Source: Purshia tridentata (lineage: Eukaryota > Streptophyta > Magnoliopsida > Rosales > Rosaceae). Taken from it: a stretch of 64,000 nt of DNA. The notes below the pieces were generated by a model that was not told where the DNA came from, made no database searches, and saw only the letters and a program-made list of their open reading frames with translations. Positions 1-13,136 of this stretch are shown in pieces. The stretch covers positions 119,542 through 183,541 of the forward strand of contig QANT01006358.1 in the NCBI GenBank assembly GCA_003254885.1. The letters are read 5' to 3'. Each line of letters starts with the position of its first letter. Positions within the stretch are counted from its first letter, which is position 1. Both the position numbers and the translations under genes were made by a program.

Positions 1-1407
1 ACAAAACAAGAACCACGCGAAAAAGTATCATAGCCTACAAAAGATAAGTTTCGAAAATTTACAGGGGAAAAAACAAAAGATGTACATGCATACACAAGCT
101 TTTAGGTCTTACTCATTCACTGATATTGATTAATTGATTGTGGTTACTTTCACTGCTTAATTATTTTCAGCATATGTATGACAATTTCATAAGCCACTTT
201 AGATTTAACAGTAGTTTTCAGCATCCCGTTATTAAGGGTTAATGATTTCTTTTATGGTGTACACCATCTGCGGCAAGACATCAATCATCCAGGTTCTGAA
301 GTTACCAGAGATAATGCAGAGCTTCGTGGTACAATTGTTCGAATAGTGTATGTGTTTATTCAGATCAACTTTTCAGCGCATTGTAATGCTCAATGCTGAT
401 CCCTGCAATCTGGACCTTTGGTTCTTCAAGTTTGGAATCTTATTGATGATTGAGTCGTTGCCTTAAAATTTGCACGGAAAAACCTGCACACATTCATTGT
501 TGTTATTACAATAAATGTAACTGTATTCATATTTTGGGGATTTTTGTGATGTTGCTTCCTTTTGTCTTCTTTTGATTAAACATTTGGATAAAAAGAATTC
601 CAGGATTTGGTATTTAAGAGTGTCTGACCTAAATTTGCTGTTAATTTACTTGCACTTTTTTCATAATTCTCATGGATTTTTTCACTCTTCAAAATAGCAG
701 TGCTAGATATTATTGAAAACTTATATAGTGAATTCTTTTTATTTGAACAAAATTTTCTCCTCCTAAAAGAATCTTCACAAAAGTTCACAATTTAACAAGA
801 AAAAATCGCATCTATGGATTTAAATGAACTCTAAACTAGAATTTCAGAAGAAACGGCAATTATAATCCTTGTCAGACCAATCAAGGATCTCCAATGCAAG
901 ATGAAGAATACTGTAATGTGTTAATTGATCTAACATTATGCATTATGTCTCATTACCTCTTTTCCACATTTTCTAAGACAATTACTACATACTTTTTCTT
1001 TATCTCAATACTTTTCCTCATTATTCTTTCCTCAAGTCATTTCAACATTGTTATCACCATATAACTGGCATAACTGGTGCACACGTCACTCTGTAATAGT
1101 CATGACCATACTACGATGATCAATAAACAATCTCAACCATCAAACATTTATAGCCAACAAGGAACCTTCCCTCAACTATGATCTAACTACCTACTCTCAC
1201 AGAACATTAAGCACACTATTTAAACTATGAATTTAAAATGGCTAAATATAGTCCAAAGCAAAATCAAATTAAAGAGAATGACATAAATCTATTGATAAAA
1301 AACAGACAGGTATGAAAAATTCATTGAAGGTGGAGCCAATAAAACAACTAACAGTAACAAGTTCTTCTCTACTACACCCCATTCACACATGTTCAGTAGA
1401 AACTTAC
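1..1407 (-). other. Intron 1 of the FLK-like gene; no exon recognised
   Basis: Sequence downstream of the first FLK-like coding exon on the minus strand. The splice donor GTAAGT lies at 1407-1402 on that strand. I see no further KH-domain exon here, so the rest of the gene should lie left of the window. A plus-strand open stretch near 205-385 has plausible composition but matches no family I know. Confidence 0.5.
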
Positions 1408-1986
1408 AGCTCTTTCAGTTGTTCCTGGAGGACCGTCAAGAATTTTAATGCGAGCTCTCGTCTCCTCAACTATCTTTTTAATGAACTCTCCTTTGCGCCC
1501 AATTATACTACCAACCTTCTGGGCAGGAACCAACATCCGGAAAACGCTCTCGCCAGGCCATCCAGGCCACTTCTTCTCCCCTCCACCAATCGCAGCATCT
1601 TCATTACGCTCTTGGTTCTGTTCATGCTGTGGCTCCTCCTCTTCTACCTGTGCTTGTGCCAGTGCGACTGCCTGTGCCTCTGCCTGTGCCTCTGCCTCTG
1701 CCTGTTCCTGTGCTTGCACCAGTGCGAGTGCCTGTAACTCTGCCTGTTCCTGTGCTTGTGCCAGTTCCTGTGCCTCTGCCTGTTCCTGTGCCTCTGATTG
1801 TTCCTGTGCCTCTGCCAGTGCCAGTGCTTGTTCTTGTTCCTGTGCCTGCGCCTCTGCTAGTGCCAGTGCCTGTTCCTGTTGCTGCTCCTGTTCTTGCTCT
1901 TGTTCCTGTTCTTGTGCATTCTCAGTCTCAGTCTCAGCTATTTGATCTTCACCATCCTTACCAAAGATTTTATCAACTTCAGCCAT
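1408..1986 (-). CDS. FLK: FLK-type KH-domain RNA-binding protein, first coding exon (partial gene)
   Basis: Partial gene: only the first coding exon (193 codons) is in the window. In Arabidopsis, FLK is a nuclear KH protein that promotes flowering by repressing FLC RNA. Residues 1-20 are acidic. Residues about 20-125 are a low-complexity Gln/Ala/Glu tract encoded by a degenerate hexanucleotide repeat. The end of the exon is KWPGWPGES followed by the start of KH domain 1 (from about residue 148), with the GxxG loop IIGRKGEF and the stretch [13 protein letters not shown]. The exon ends in phase 0 at a GTAAGT donor. The start is the first in-frame ATG; an acceptor (TGCAG) lies 10 bases upstream of it, so the 5' UTR is spliced. 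PEPPER is a close relative, but the [19 protein letters not shown] wording fits FLK better. The Gln/Ala tract is much longer than I recall for Arabidopsis FLK. Confidence 0.88.
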
Positions 1987-1995
1987 AAATAATTG

Positions 1996-2530
1996 TCTGC
2001 ATTATTAAACATAAACCAACATAGTTGATAACATTTATTTCTCAACTGCAAGAATAGACAATATCATACTTCTTTATCTTGACACTTAATTCAGAAAAGA
2101 AGAAAGAGATTTTCCAAAAAATATTTATAACCACCCAAATAAAGAAGGGGCTACAACTAAAATCGAAAAACCCATTACAGAACAATAAATTAGTAAACAT
2201 CTCTCACAATATAATAGCCAAACACGTCATGAATATAAAATAAGAACAGATACCACCTTCTTTCAATAAAACAGCCCTAGAATCCGAAAACAAAGAAAGC
2301 CCAATAATAAGCCAACATGAACCAAACAAATCAAGCAAAGACCACTCTAAAACGATAGAAAAGTATAAAGACAAATACCAAAACAAAAACAAAAACCATA
2401 AGCATATTTACATGGGTAACGAGGGGAACTAACTGGAGCAGAGTGAACCCCAAAGTCTGAAACTGAAGAGTCGAATTGTGGAATGGGGCGAGGGGGATTG
2501 AATTAGGGTTTCGAAGGGGTTTAGGAAGAG
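1996..2530 (-). promoter_or_regulatory. 5' UTR and UTR intron of the FLK-like gene
   Basis: On the minus strand an apparent UTR exon (about 2412-2520, containing AAACCCTAAT) ends at a GTAAAT donor (2411-2406). The acceptor TGCAG is at about 1997, 10 bases before the ATG. This gives a UTR intron of about 0.4 kb. The upstream boundary is not determinable because the GA repeat lies immediately beyond it. Confidence 0.5.
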
Positions 2531-2558
2531 AATGATTCAGACGGGCAAAGAAAAAAAT

Positions 2559-2629
2559 AGAGAGAGAGAGAGAGAGAGAGTGATTTATCTGATTCGCGTG
2601 AGCGTTGGCACTTGGCAGGTAAGTACGGG

Positions 2630-2671
<42 letters not shown>

Positions 2672-2720
2672 TTTATCTGATTCGTGTGAGCGTTGGCACT
2701 TGGCAGGTAAGTACGGGTAC
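2559..2720. repeat. Tandem duplication: (GA)n plus a 52-bp core, two copies
   Basis: Copy 1 is 2559-2632 (22 bp of AG repeat plus core 2581-2632). Copy 2 is 2633-2720 (36 bp of AG repeat plus core 2669-2720). The two cores differ at one position (TTCGCGTG versus TTCGTGTG). The duplication lies just upstream of the FLK-like gene. Each core contains CAGGTAAGT on the plus strand, a perfect plant splice-donor consensus. Confidence 0.95.
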
Positions 2721-4164
2721 GGTATTCGATTTTGTGGTTCACGCATCTGGTATGTTTACACATCACTTATTTGGCAAACAAGTCAATGATAAAAAAATAG
2801 GATGGCAAGGCTCAATATTTTTTTCTTAAATATTTTGCTCTTAGTTTCTCATAAGTACATCTATAATTCAATTGAAATACATTAACCCACACTATATTAT
2901 AACATAAAATCATAAACGTGCATTTAAAAGAATTGGAAAAATTCTAATTCAATGGAATCTAATTATAAAAATAATGTGTAATTGCCTAATTAATCAGAGT
3001 TTTTAATTTATGCACCACATATGATATAGTCTCAAAAACAACTTGGGCTTGTAAATTTATTTTTTATGCTTCTGTTTTGGTTGTGTGCCATTCTTGGGCC
3101 ACAGCCCGTAATTTCTCGTTTTGGGTGCGTTGGGTGTGGGATATATTTTTTGTACCATGAGCCATGAGCTCATGATCGTGGATTGGAGCACAAAACTTGT
3201 ACAGTGTACTTGCTCAACTCTAGTCATCCTTAGAGTGGAAAAAAAAAATCAACACAAATGAAGCAATTACCTAAGTTAAACAGTTAAATGCATAAAGATC
3301 AAGATAAACTACAATTAGTTTTTACAGAGAATTCAGAAAGCATTGAATACACATCTATAAAGACATGCATAATTTTAGGTGATTGCACCAGAATCAATTT
3401 TTGACATCAACAAGGTAGCTCCAATAGAGGTATAAAACCTAACTTGGCAATCAAAATCTAATGCATGCATAATCTGCCACAGGTCATAGTTATTCTATCT
3501 CTTTTCCTTTATGGAGGTTAACATTTTTATTCAGAACGAGAAATTAATTCAAAACAGTTTAAAAGCCAGACAAAAACACCTTTTTTCTGAATTGGCTTGT
3601 ATGACCTCCGAAATACAGAGAAAAAGGTGACCCTTCTTTGGTTTAGATGGATGCATCTGTTTCACAGGTTTATAGCATTGTGCTTCCAACTATCAATAAT
3701 CTCAGGAAAAAGTGCTACTATCTGTTGCATAGTTTTTAACTTGTGTAGAAGTGAAATTGAAAATACCAAAGTGCACACTCCGAAGAGTATAAAGTCTGCT
3801 AATAAAACCAGAAGATCCTTTTTCCAAGTCTAACACACAAAGAGTAAGAGTAGCCAGGCACTTTTGGTTAGCATCTAAGTGTTGTTATTCCTAGGCTCAA
3901 AACTAATCAAGCCAACAGAAAAATAAGTGGTTTTGTAACACTGTGTGAAAGTTTACAACAATTCTTATGGCTGAATTTCCTTGTAAACCTCAGTCATCTG
4001 TCATTTAAAGTTTTACCTTGTGCTGAGTAGAGACAACTTAAAACTGATATAATTGGTTGAAGACAATAGGCCCTCACTTTCTCTATAATAGCAAATGCCA
4101 ACAAGCAACAAGCAAAACACACTTTCTTGTTCTTGCAGAATATGGCATGCAACAAATGACATGG

Positions 4165-4213
<49 letters not shown>

Positions 4214-6059
4214 TGCTCACCACATTAATAACAGAAAATACCATAAAAGTGGTTCATTCTGATTAACATCAGATGCATACAATTTTAGGACTGTTCAGGC
4301 ATAAACATATAGTGGATTTAGCATAACATCATGGTTATCTTAAAAGTTCAGAAAGGAATGCATGACACCATGGGCAGCTTCCATCATAAAACTTGTTAGG
4401 CATAATGGCAACTCCAGATCTAATGGCAAAATGCAGATCTAGTGGCAACTGCAGAATCCATGCTGCTTAAAATGCAATGCATTAATACTAATACATCTTA
4501 TAAATGTCATCCAGTTATTATAACCGAAGACTGCAGTAGATACTACCATAACCAAGAAAGAAAAGACTAACAGCAATCTAAAACAAACAAAATGATCCCA
4601 GGTGCAAACAATATATCATGATTCATAGGAGAGCTAATCTTTTGTTCACTAAATTCAGATCTACCACCATTTAAAACATGACTAAACAAAGATCAAAATG
4701 ATATTAGATAAAAAGAAAAAAACGAACACTAAGAAAACAATCTTTTATCCTTGATGCAAAGCAAATACACAAAAGAAGAAGATTGAAAATGGCCTAATGG
4801 CTGACAAAGATCAAGATTTCATCATACCTAAAGAGATCGTCCGAAGACATTGCGGAACTTCACAGATGGATAAATCCCTATGGTTTGATAAAAGCCCTAA
4901 GAATCGTCAATGGTGGCCAAGCAGTCCAAAGAGAAAAATCTAGTCAATTCCTACTCAGAACCTCAAAACGCTAGTTACCTCTGAATTCTCAAGCGAGAAA
5001 ACACAAGTTATAAAACAATGAAAGGACTTAAATGCCAAATTATCGAGAATCTGGTCCATTAGGAAATGACAAAAAAATTTATGAGTGCGGTTTTGGAAAT
5101 TTGTCTGTGCATGATCTGAGTAAAGAACTTGCCAAAATTGCACTTTACTCAAGAAAACTGCACCCGGTTTCAAAGTTGGACCAAGTTTTAGAGTCCCCCT
5201 ATTTCGCTATATAGAATCAACTAGTTTATTTTTTATTACATAGAAAGGGATCGAACCCTTGACCTATCTTAATCCTAACTCATTTCCTCACCCTCCAAAA
5301 CTGAGGTTTTATGTAGTGTATAAACCGATGTTCCTCAATTTTACACAAAGGAAATTCTTAAATCTAAACAGAAAAATGAAAACCTGGGTACCTTACTCGT
5401 CCACATTATAGGTAATAGTCAAAATAAATCTATGACAAGACCTTTCTACTTCTTTGAAACTTATGTTGAGGGAAAAACTGCTTGGCATTTACAATCTGAA
5501 CATGAATGCAATTGTGACTGTCAAAGCCATCATGAAATCCTTTTTAATCATCTTTGTACTTCTGTGAGATCTCAGACTGAGCAAACTTAGAAGTATCAGA
5601 TCACAAGAACACAATCTCGTAAGCAAGAAACAAAGAAAGCCACTTTTCATAATCCATATAGATGCTAAGACCCAATTTGAGATTTATTTTTGTTTAAGAA
5701 AAAAAAATAAGCCATCACAAATCAAGCAGGCGGATCTGAGAAATAGGGTCAGATAATTTCTTCCTAATTGGCCATTCAATGGTATGGTGAAAACGTTACA
5801 AATCCAGAAGGAAACAGTATGATAACAGAGAAGATCTTTACAATTCTCTGCGGAAGTATGAAATTAAAGAGTAGCATACCACTGCAACCTCTCTGCACTG
5901 CCATCTCATTTATGATAATTGCTTTCTCTACTCCCGTTACTATTCCGTACTAGCAACTTCAAAAGAATCATCTACCTACTATCCTACTTATCTCTACTCA
6001 GGCAGAGAGTAAAAAAGAATGTGGATATTAAACTACAGCAATGAACCGTTGGTAGCGCT
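2721..6059. other. Intergenic region, no confident gene
   Basis: AT-rich DNA between the FLK-like and Alba genes, with an (AC)n microsatellite at 4166-4209. A possible spliced leader on the minus strand (CAGAG|GTAACT near 4980, then an ATG at 4850 with an AG|GTATGA donor at 4827) could open a small minus-strand transcript, but I could not find a following coding exon. A tRNA-like B box is seen on the minus strand at about 5248-5258. Confidence 0.5.
4166..4209. repeat. (AC)n microsatellite
   Basis: About 22 uninterrupted AC units. Confidence 0.95.
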
Positions 6060-7291
6060 TTACTGTTTGTTGTCATTATTTCCCTCAGCAACTGACTCTG
6101 GAGCAACTGCAGCAGCACTCATTATAGAGTCAAATTTTTCAGACTTCCCCAGCACAATCTCAATCTAAATTGAAAAAAAAAAAAAAAATTTATATCAGAA
6201 GCCAAATGGAAAGGTCATATAAAATGCTTAATCCAACTTAAAAACCCTAAACTAAAGGAACCCACCTTAGCCTTCTGCACGAGACGACCCTTGTTCTCAT
6301 CTTTCATGCCAACAGTAGATGTGGACACCCCTGTTCAATCCCACAAACAAAGATAATCAAATCAGCTACCACCATAATTTTGTTACATGCTTGTTGAAGT
6401 TAAGAGGAATTTCTTACTCTTCTCAATAGCCAGTCCATTGTTCTTCAAAATCTCAGCGATAGTAACAACTGTAGTGATTGCTGTTATAACATAAGTGCAG
6501 AATATTAGAAGGACATAATCACAACAACAAAAAAGGCAAGTAGGAACAGTCAAAGTTCATTGTCAAATTTCAGTTGCTCAATTTTTTGGTATGTCAGTGG
6601 ACATGGTCAAGACTCAAACTATTGTCAATTACAAAATGTTTAGAGCTTCCAGTCACTTTACCTTTGCAATCAAAAGAAAGTAGGGAGTTCGTTATGAAAT
6701 TACACTGAGTTAATCAATATAATCAGCCTCCATTTAGTTTCTTGAACAATGCAGGAAAAGAACATAAATTATAATTTTTATCTTATCTCTAAGGATGTTT
6801 TTTCTTTAGAAAAAGGGCAACAAAAGTCCATTCACCAAGCCTGATTCAACTAGTTAGACTAAGCATATTTCATTATAAAATGTATTCTCTTATTTTGTGT
6901 TACTTTCTTGGCAACCCAAACAAGATTATAGATACTTCAAAAGAAAAAAAATACTGGGAAATGATTCTCAAACAATGTACCCATTCCCAAGGCAGAGAGC
7001 TCAACCTCATTGTGCTGCTCTATATACCTCTGCATCAAAGAAAAGACAAAGAAAACAAGAAATATAGATCCAAAACGCATGAAATGCAAGCCCTACAAAT
7101 ACAAATAAAATTATAAAACCAAATTAGCCAGAATAGAAAGAAAAGATTATATATTTACAAACCTTAGCAAGATTGACGTAAAAGAAGAGCGGTTTCTTGG
7201 TATTGGAAACCTGAATTCTATTCTTCTTCTGGGTCTCAACGGCTTGCGTTTGCGGTGTTGCAGCCACTTTCTGCATTTGAGCTGTCGCCAT
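6060..7291 (-). CDS. Alba-family DNA/RNA-binding protein
   Basis: Five coding exons on the minus strand: 7291-7163, 7029-6981, 6480-6418, 6330-6266 and 6164-6060, all with GT-AG introns and consistent phase, giving 136 aa. Alba proteins are small basic nucleic-acid binders; in plants they act on RNA metabolism, R-loops and stress responses. The protein reads KKNRIQVSNTKKPLFFYVNLAK, then RYIEQHNEVELSALGMAI, TTVVTIAEILKNNGLAIEK and GRLVQKAKIEIVLGKSEKF, which covers the whole Alba fold, with an Ala/Asn-rich tail. Length is typical of the short plant Alba group. The chosen ATG gives a short Gln/Thr-rich N-terminus. By gene order it matches Arabidopsis At3g04620. TGGGCC elements lie upstream (e.g. 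7492-7497). Exon structure is secure; the exact biological role is inferred from family. Confidence 0.93.
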
Positions 7292-10200
7292 TTTGCTCAA
7301 CCCCTCTGAAACCGTAGAGAACGTAGCGGAATTCCGTTACCGGTGGGGGTTTATAATGGCGGGAGTTTTGCCTGGAGGACCCAATTGAAAGAGAATACGT
7401 GGTGATCTGTAATTGGCCGGTGGACGGAGTCAGTCCGTCTGACAGTTAGGATCCCAAGTAGCGGAGGCCGTTATATTTTTGTAGTACATTGTGGGCCTCG
7501 TTTTAGCTTATAGTCATTTTAGCCCAATGGGCTGTGGCGACCTTGTGCCCAAAGCTGAAAGCCCAAACCTACAACTTAGTCCAAATTACGACATAGAAAA
7601 CGAGAAAATGAAGAAGAAGAAGAATATTGTAAAGTGGAAACCAAAACTCGTCAACAAAAGAAGAAAACGGAAAGTAGAGTGTCCATGGCGAAGGATGAGT
7701 GAAGTCTTGTAATTCAATAGACACATGCAATGTGGATGAAGACGTGAAGTGCAAACAGACTCTCTTGTAGGATCCAACAAAGAGAGTAGTCTATTTCTTG
7801 TAAATGGTCATTTTCAAATGTGGGATATTGATGGAGAAGATCGAGCCCAAGAGGTGGGGGTGCCTCAAGACTCAACATTTTGAAAGGACATCCTTATGTA
7901 TGGCCCTTAATCATGTATCTAGTACTATTACAATGTGGGATATTCGATCATATATTCATATTTCTTATAATTCATTACCCTATTCAAACTTGAGAAAATC
8001 ATTTTTGCTTCTTCTACTAGATGATGGTGTGGAGTGATAAAAAACTTTAATTATAAGATTGATGATATGCGTATATAGAATAAAAAGTAATTATTAAAAT
8101 TAGATGCAAATTAATCATCTTTAAATTGGATTGTTTTGTCACTCAACATTATCGCATAATAAAAACAATTACCAAATACAAATTCTTTAATTCCCAACTT
8201 TTAAGAAGAAAAAATGCGAAAAGACTTGGAAGTTACTAGTTTTTGATGCATGCTCATCCTTTAGCGTAAGATTTCATATGATCATGATTCATGAAGCTTC
8301 CTGGCATGGGGACTAGGGAGTGCAAATTCTTCTGGTCCCCCATCTATAATTTAAAAGAGAACAAATTAAATTTTCCCAAGTAATGAACAAAAATCATCTA
8401 TGACTAGTCTCTGTTTGTCAACGACCGACAATCTTGACTAATTCAATATATGCACCCACAACCTATAAATCGGTTAAGTGGGATCAGTAATTGTTGGATG
8501 ATAGTGTTTCACTTTAATTTTGATATTCATTCATCTTTTGTTTTTGTCATAATTGTGACATCAATGTGTCCCATCTACTTGAAGTGTTTCAAACACAATG
8601 TATGGAACTCGATCAAGGCAGCTCCTTCTTCAGTCTCACCCATAAAGAAACATCAATGCGTTAGCTTCTAAGTTTCTAACCTCTGTGTAGTTTATTGATG
8701 GCTAATCAAAAAGCCCTATAAATTGTATAAGTTTTTTTGTTTTGGTCAAATAAATTGTATAGGGTTAATTAAGTCTGAGCTGAAAGTGAAATAATTGACG
8801 TTGGTGATTTGACAAATTAGAATATACAAGAACCATTTTGATGAAAGTCAATCTATTTCCTCATTGGTTTCAAGTTTCAAGTTTAAAGTCAATTTGAACC
8901 TTAATTCCATATATATATAACCCCCTATTTAAGCAAGAAAGTCAAATTAATTATGCCCCCAATCAAGGCTATTGAAATTTATCATGTTGACCCCATGATG
9001 TGAATGGGAGGAAGAAAGACGTGTCCTAACTATATTGATTAATCCTTAATTATATTAAAGTGACTGATGATCAAAGCTAATTAGCTGGTTCGCACTGAAT
9101 TATAAAGCTTCAGACTTCCCAATTAAAAAAAAAAGCAAATTAATTTAATTTACACAACACACACATGCATAGGCACAACAGAAGCTATATGCATGAAATT
9201 AATTATCAGTTTAATATACAACAAATTTTTAAGATACTAAATTCAAAATTTAATGAAAACGTACCCATGTAATTGCAGCCAATAAATTCTAAGAAGCAAA
9301 TTAATTAGTCTAATTAAAAGCTTAAAGAGGTAGATGAAATTAATGTATTCTTCATTTTTTTACTGGTTTTAGTATTATAATATAAATTTATTACAATTCT
9401 GTCTGTTATTGATCGATCTGACCAAACAAATTAGATATATAATAAAGAAGCTTCTGGTTGAAATTCTTTAAATTCTATTCATACATGGCTACATGCCCCA
9501 GTTTGGGTTTGGTGGAGTCTTCACGTACTCTTCGTTTCCGATAATAAGTTTACTATGTACGTAATATTTAGATTTTAGATCCACCTCTATTAATTTCTTC
9601 CAAATAAATAAACTGTCAGGAAAGTAGCAAAAAAAAAAGTAGATATAAATAAATACATATCCAATTTAATTAATTTCTCCTTCACGTCAATTCCATGCAT
9701 AATGGGCTTCCTTTAGAAATATAGTTGATATGAAGGAGACTATAGCTAGCTATTAATGTAGCATAATTGGTCATTATTCTTATATTTAATTAATTTCAGT
9801 ACTATAAAATCGATCAAGATTCTGGACGCATATGAAATGGGTACAATTTAAAAAAAAAAAAAAACTTAATTAAAGTAGACTGCTGCAGGTTGTAAAGCAC
9901 TAAATAATTAGTCAATATATTCTTATTTTATTTGAAAGTAGCTAGGATTCCAAAATTTAATTTCAATTGTATAATTAAGGAAACAAACAAACATGTTGAG
10001 CTTTTTGACTTTATATCTGGAGAGTTTGAAAAGAAGGGAACATTGAAAAGATTGAGCAAAAAGTTGATAGAATTTGAAATTAAGGAGAGGAGCTAGAGCT
10101 CAATATATTCAAAGTATTATTTAAAAAAGTAATTCAGGCTCAGCCACTCTAAACGGTACCTCAGAAGCTAGGTGCGTTCTACGTTGGGCTAGTTAATTGG

Positions 10201-12850
10201 CAGCTTGTTGCTGTCCTCTTGTACCTGTCAAGCATACAAAACATGCCTCTTTATCACTTTATTATTTAATTTCCTTCATTCCATACATGATACATGTATG
10301 GTTCATGCAATATTAATTAGGTTTTTTTGGTGCCCCTTAATTAGGTTTAAGCTTTGTGCTAAAAAAGTACCCATCGACGCCCTCATTTCACCAGACCTAT
10401 AAAGCCTAAAACCTTTATATTTTCACATATTTTTAAAGAAAAAAAAAACCAAATTAAATTACATTTGCCTAGCTACAGTTCGATATTTGTATAGCAGTAC
10501 GTGAAAGCAAAAGTGGTTGGGGGAACTAATATATGGACTGCATGCAGTGATTATCGAAGCTTTTGTTTTTGTTTTCCATGGCAGTCAACTCACGAGTCAC
10601 TGACCAGAAAAGCTATATATATATATAGCCTTCCAAAGGCATATAATATAAGGTTTGACCGTATAATTTTCACATTTACAGGAATTAATTCTCACTATAA
10701 GAATATGAAAAATCTGATATCTTGACCGACATAGATAGATAGCATGCACATGCAGTTCAAAAAGGTTCTTCAAATTCAAAATGAAAGGGCGGTTTGATAT
10801 TGGAGGGGACCAAAAAAAGTTGATACATACATGGCATTGGCAATGGCACAAACTCATGATGACAATGGAGAGAGAAAGCTGCCTAGATAGAGTACGTACC
10901 AAGAATTGCATGACAACCTCTACCTTCAAATTTAAACACCTTCTTTACTTAATGTGACTAAACTAGCTAAGGCGTATGCATAACGGTACCAACACCAATT
11001 GCAACATTAAGTTCGATTGCAATTAATTTGTCACGGGCTTCCTTAAGAATCATATATATATATATATATACTTTCTTCTGGGCTATTGTTTTGTAGAGTT
11101 AAGTTTTGTGTACGTACGGATGTTGAATTCAATTTTATATTCACGTTTCACCTGCGCACTATTCAATACCTATTTAAGACCTAGTTTTTAATGCTAATTG
11201 CAAAGAAAACAAAAAATAAATTTAGTAGTGAGGGTGGGTCCGAAATATCAAACTCTATATATAAAGATAGAATATTATTGAAATGCATGAGAGTTGATGA
11301 GAAATTCACTACTACTTGGTAGTTAAATTCGTCACCAACCATTTTGTCTTATAGTTCTCTCCAAATGTTGAATTTCAGATGAACAAAACTCATCTAATCA
11401 TATATTTATAATAATAATAATTAGAATGAAGGGTATGTGGATCATATGAATACATATGCATGTAAATATTTTTATTTATAAATATAAGTATTAAAATACT
11501 AATGATGTGTGATTAATGACTATAATAGTGGATGATCGAAAGACTAATAGAAAGTATGTTACATACGTATGGGCTTAGGGGCAATCTTGTGAATTCAAAA
11601 ATAAACTGTCCCTTTTGAGGAATCTCCGACAATTTGGCCTATGAAAATGAGGTCACTGTAACACGTTTCGGGCAGTACCTGAGCCTCTGACTCTGAGGGA
11701 GAGATAATATTAAAATTTATTTTTTTAGATATCTATAAATAATCTTGCAGCAAATTACTAAATTACACTTTACAAAAATACAAAGAAACATATTAAAATA
11801 AAATAAAATGAAATTCTTTTCAACAAGATTCCACTTCCCACCGCATAACGTTGAACGTTGAACGTTGGGCTCATTAGCCGCAGACATTACGGCTTCCACG
11901 TTCCCTCTATAGTTTTTTGTGCCCACAACGTCCGTTATAAACTATTAGCTATTTAGGTATTATCTTTTCGGTAATAATTAGTTTTTTTAGTTATTAGTAT
12001 TACCATGGGGAACTTAACTTATGAAAATTAATTTTAAAAAAATTCAATTTTCGTACGACTGTCACGTAATGTTATTAATCTACTTAAATTATAATATGTG
12101 TATAATTATTAATTTATAAAATTTTAAAACCTAAAAAATATCCTTAAATCGTATACATATTATAATTTAAATAAATTGGTAACACCATATTATTATGTTA
12201 AGTGGTATTACAATTACATATAATAATTTTCCAAAACGGTGTCATAATAATTATGGATTAAAATGTTGACACTAAATTTCACTCACATTCTTGACTTACA
12301 TATTAATTTCATCTTAGTATTCTTGTTGTTGGATATCTTGTTTGTATGCATCTTTCCAAAAAACAAAGAGAAGATGTCTATGAATAAGCAAGTTATTTGT
12401 ATCTAAAATATCAAAGTATCCTCTTTTATTGAATGAATAGGAATTATCCGAATTAAGTAGGTAGGTTCAATTAATTATCACATCTACCTACCCATAAATT
12501 TCTCTCCTTATACTTAACAAAAAGAAGTTTCCCTCCTTATTTGGGAAATTTTCAACATCTTAAAGATTTGTTCTTTTATCCTTTCAACAAAATTTAAATA
12601 AATTGGAGTGATAAGTGATGGATGGATGGCTTTGAACACCCAACCCAACTTTCTGTTTTTCCAAACACCAAAAATAGAACATTGCATATTTACATGAGAT
12701 AGCCAACACCACATTTAAGGACTACATGTTTTTTAGAGATTTTCAAACTCATAAATGTCACAAGAAAAGTAAAAACACAACCAAAAAAAAAAAAAAAAGC
12801 ACATCCACAGACATATAGGATTTAACGGCGTTTGAACTAAATAGACCGGT
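7292..12850. other. 5.5-kb AT-rich intergenic region
   Basis: No supported gene. The first 250 bp is presumably the Alba promoter. Further in there are many A/T runs, an AT palindrome at 10612-10629, a (TA)n tract at about 11050-11070 and several short open frames with no protein-like composition. The phrase AATGTGGGATATT occurs twice (about 7817 and 7933), which hints at a decayed repeat. Confidence 0.5.
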
Positions 12851-13022
12851 CTATATATAGACAAACAACGCAGCACAAAAAACCAAAACAAAACAATAAT
12901 AGCTTGGAGAGAATTGAGGCCCTTCAGCTTGAGAGTAAGGAGAGAAAAACAGAGAAATATATATAGACGTTTTGTAAGAGAGAGAGAGGGTTGGAGATCT
13001 TGTCAGATCGGGACCAGAAACT
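12851..13022 (+). promoter_or_regulatory. TATA box and 5' UTR exon of the TPX2/WVD2-like gene
   Basis: CTATATATAG at 12851-12860 is a good TATA box. About 30 bp downstream a transcript could start, and the UTR exon would end at the donor ACT|GTAAGA (13022/13023). The matching acceptor is CATGCAG at 14721, five bases before the start codon, so the leader intron is about 1.7 kb. A long leader intron is common in plant cytoskeletal genes. Confidence 0.55.
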
Positions 13023-13136
13023 GTAAGAGAAATCTCTCACATTATCGGTATTGTTGTTGATTTGTTTGTTTTCTTGGATTTCTGGAATGTTGGTCTTGAT
13101 CTCTATTGTTTTGGCTTTCAATTTGAGCTTTTTGGC

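Noticed and set aside
205-385. Plus-strand open stretch reading FFYGVHHLRQDINHPGSEVT
   Set aside because: Protein-like, but no start, no matching exon and no recognised family.
1312-1988. Long plus-strand open frames over the FLK first exon (Cys-rich and Pro/Val-rich)
   Set aside because: They are shadows of the Gln/Ala repeat, which lacks stop codons in several frames; the minus-strand frame continues into a KH domain.
2521-2789. Ser/Leu-rich and Arg/Glu-rich frames
   Set aside because: Translations of the GA dinucleotide repeat.
4013-4266. Cys/Val and His/Thr repeat frames
   Set aside because: Translations of the AC microsatellite.
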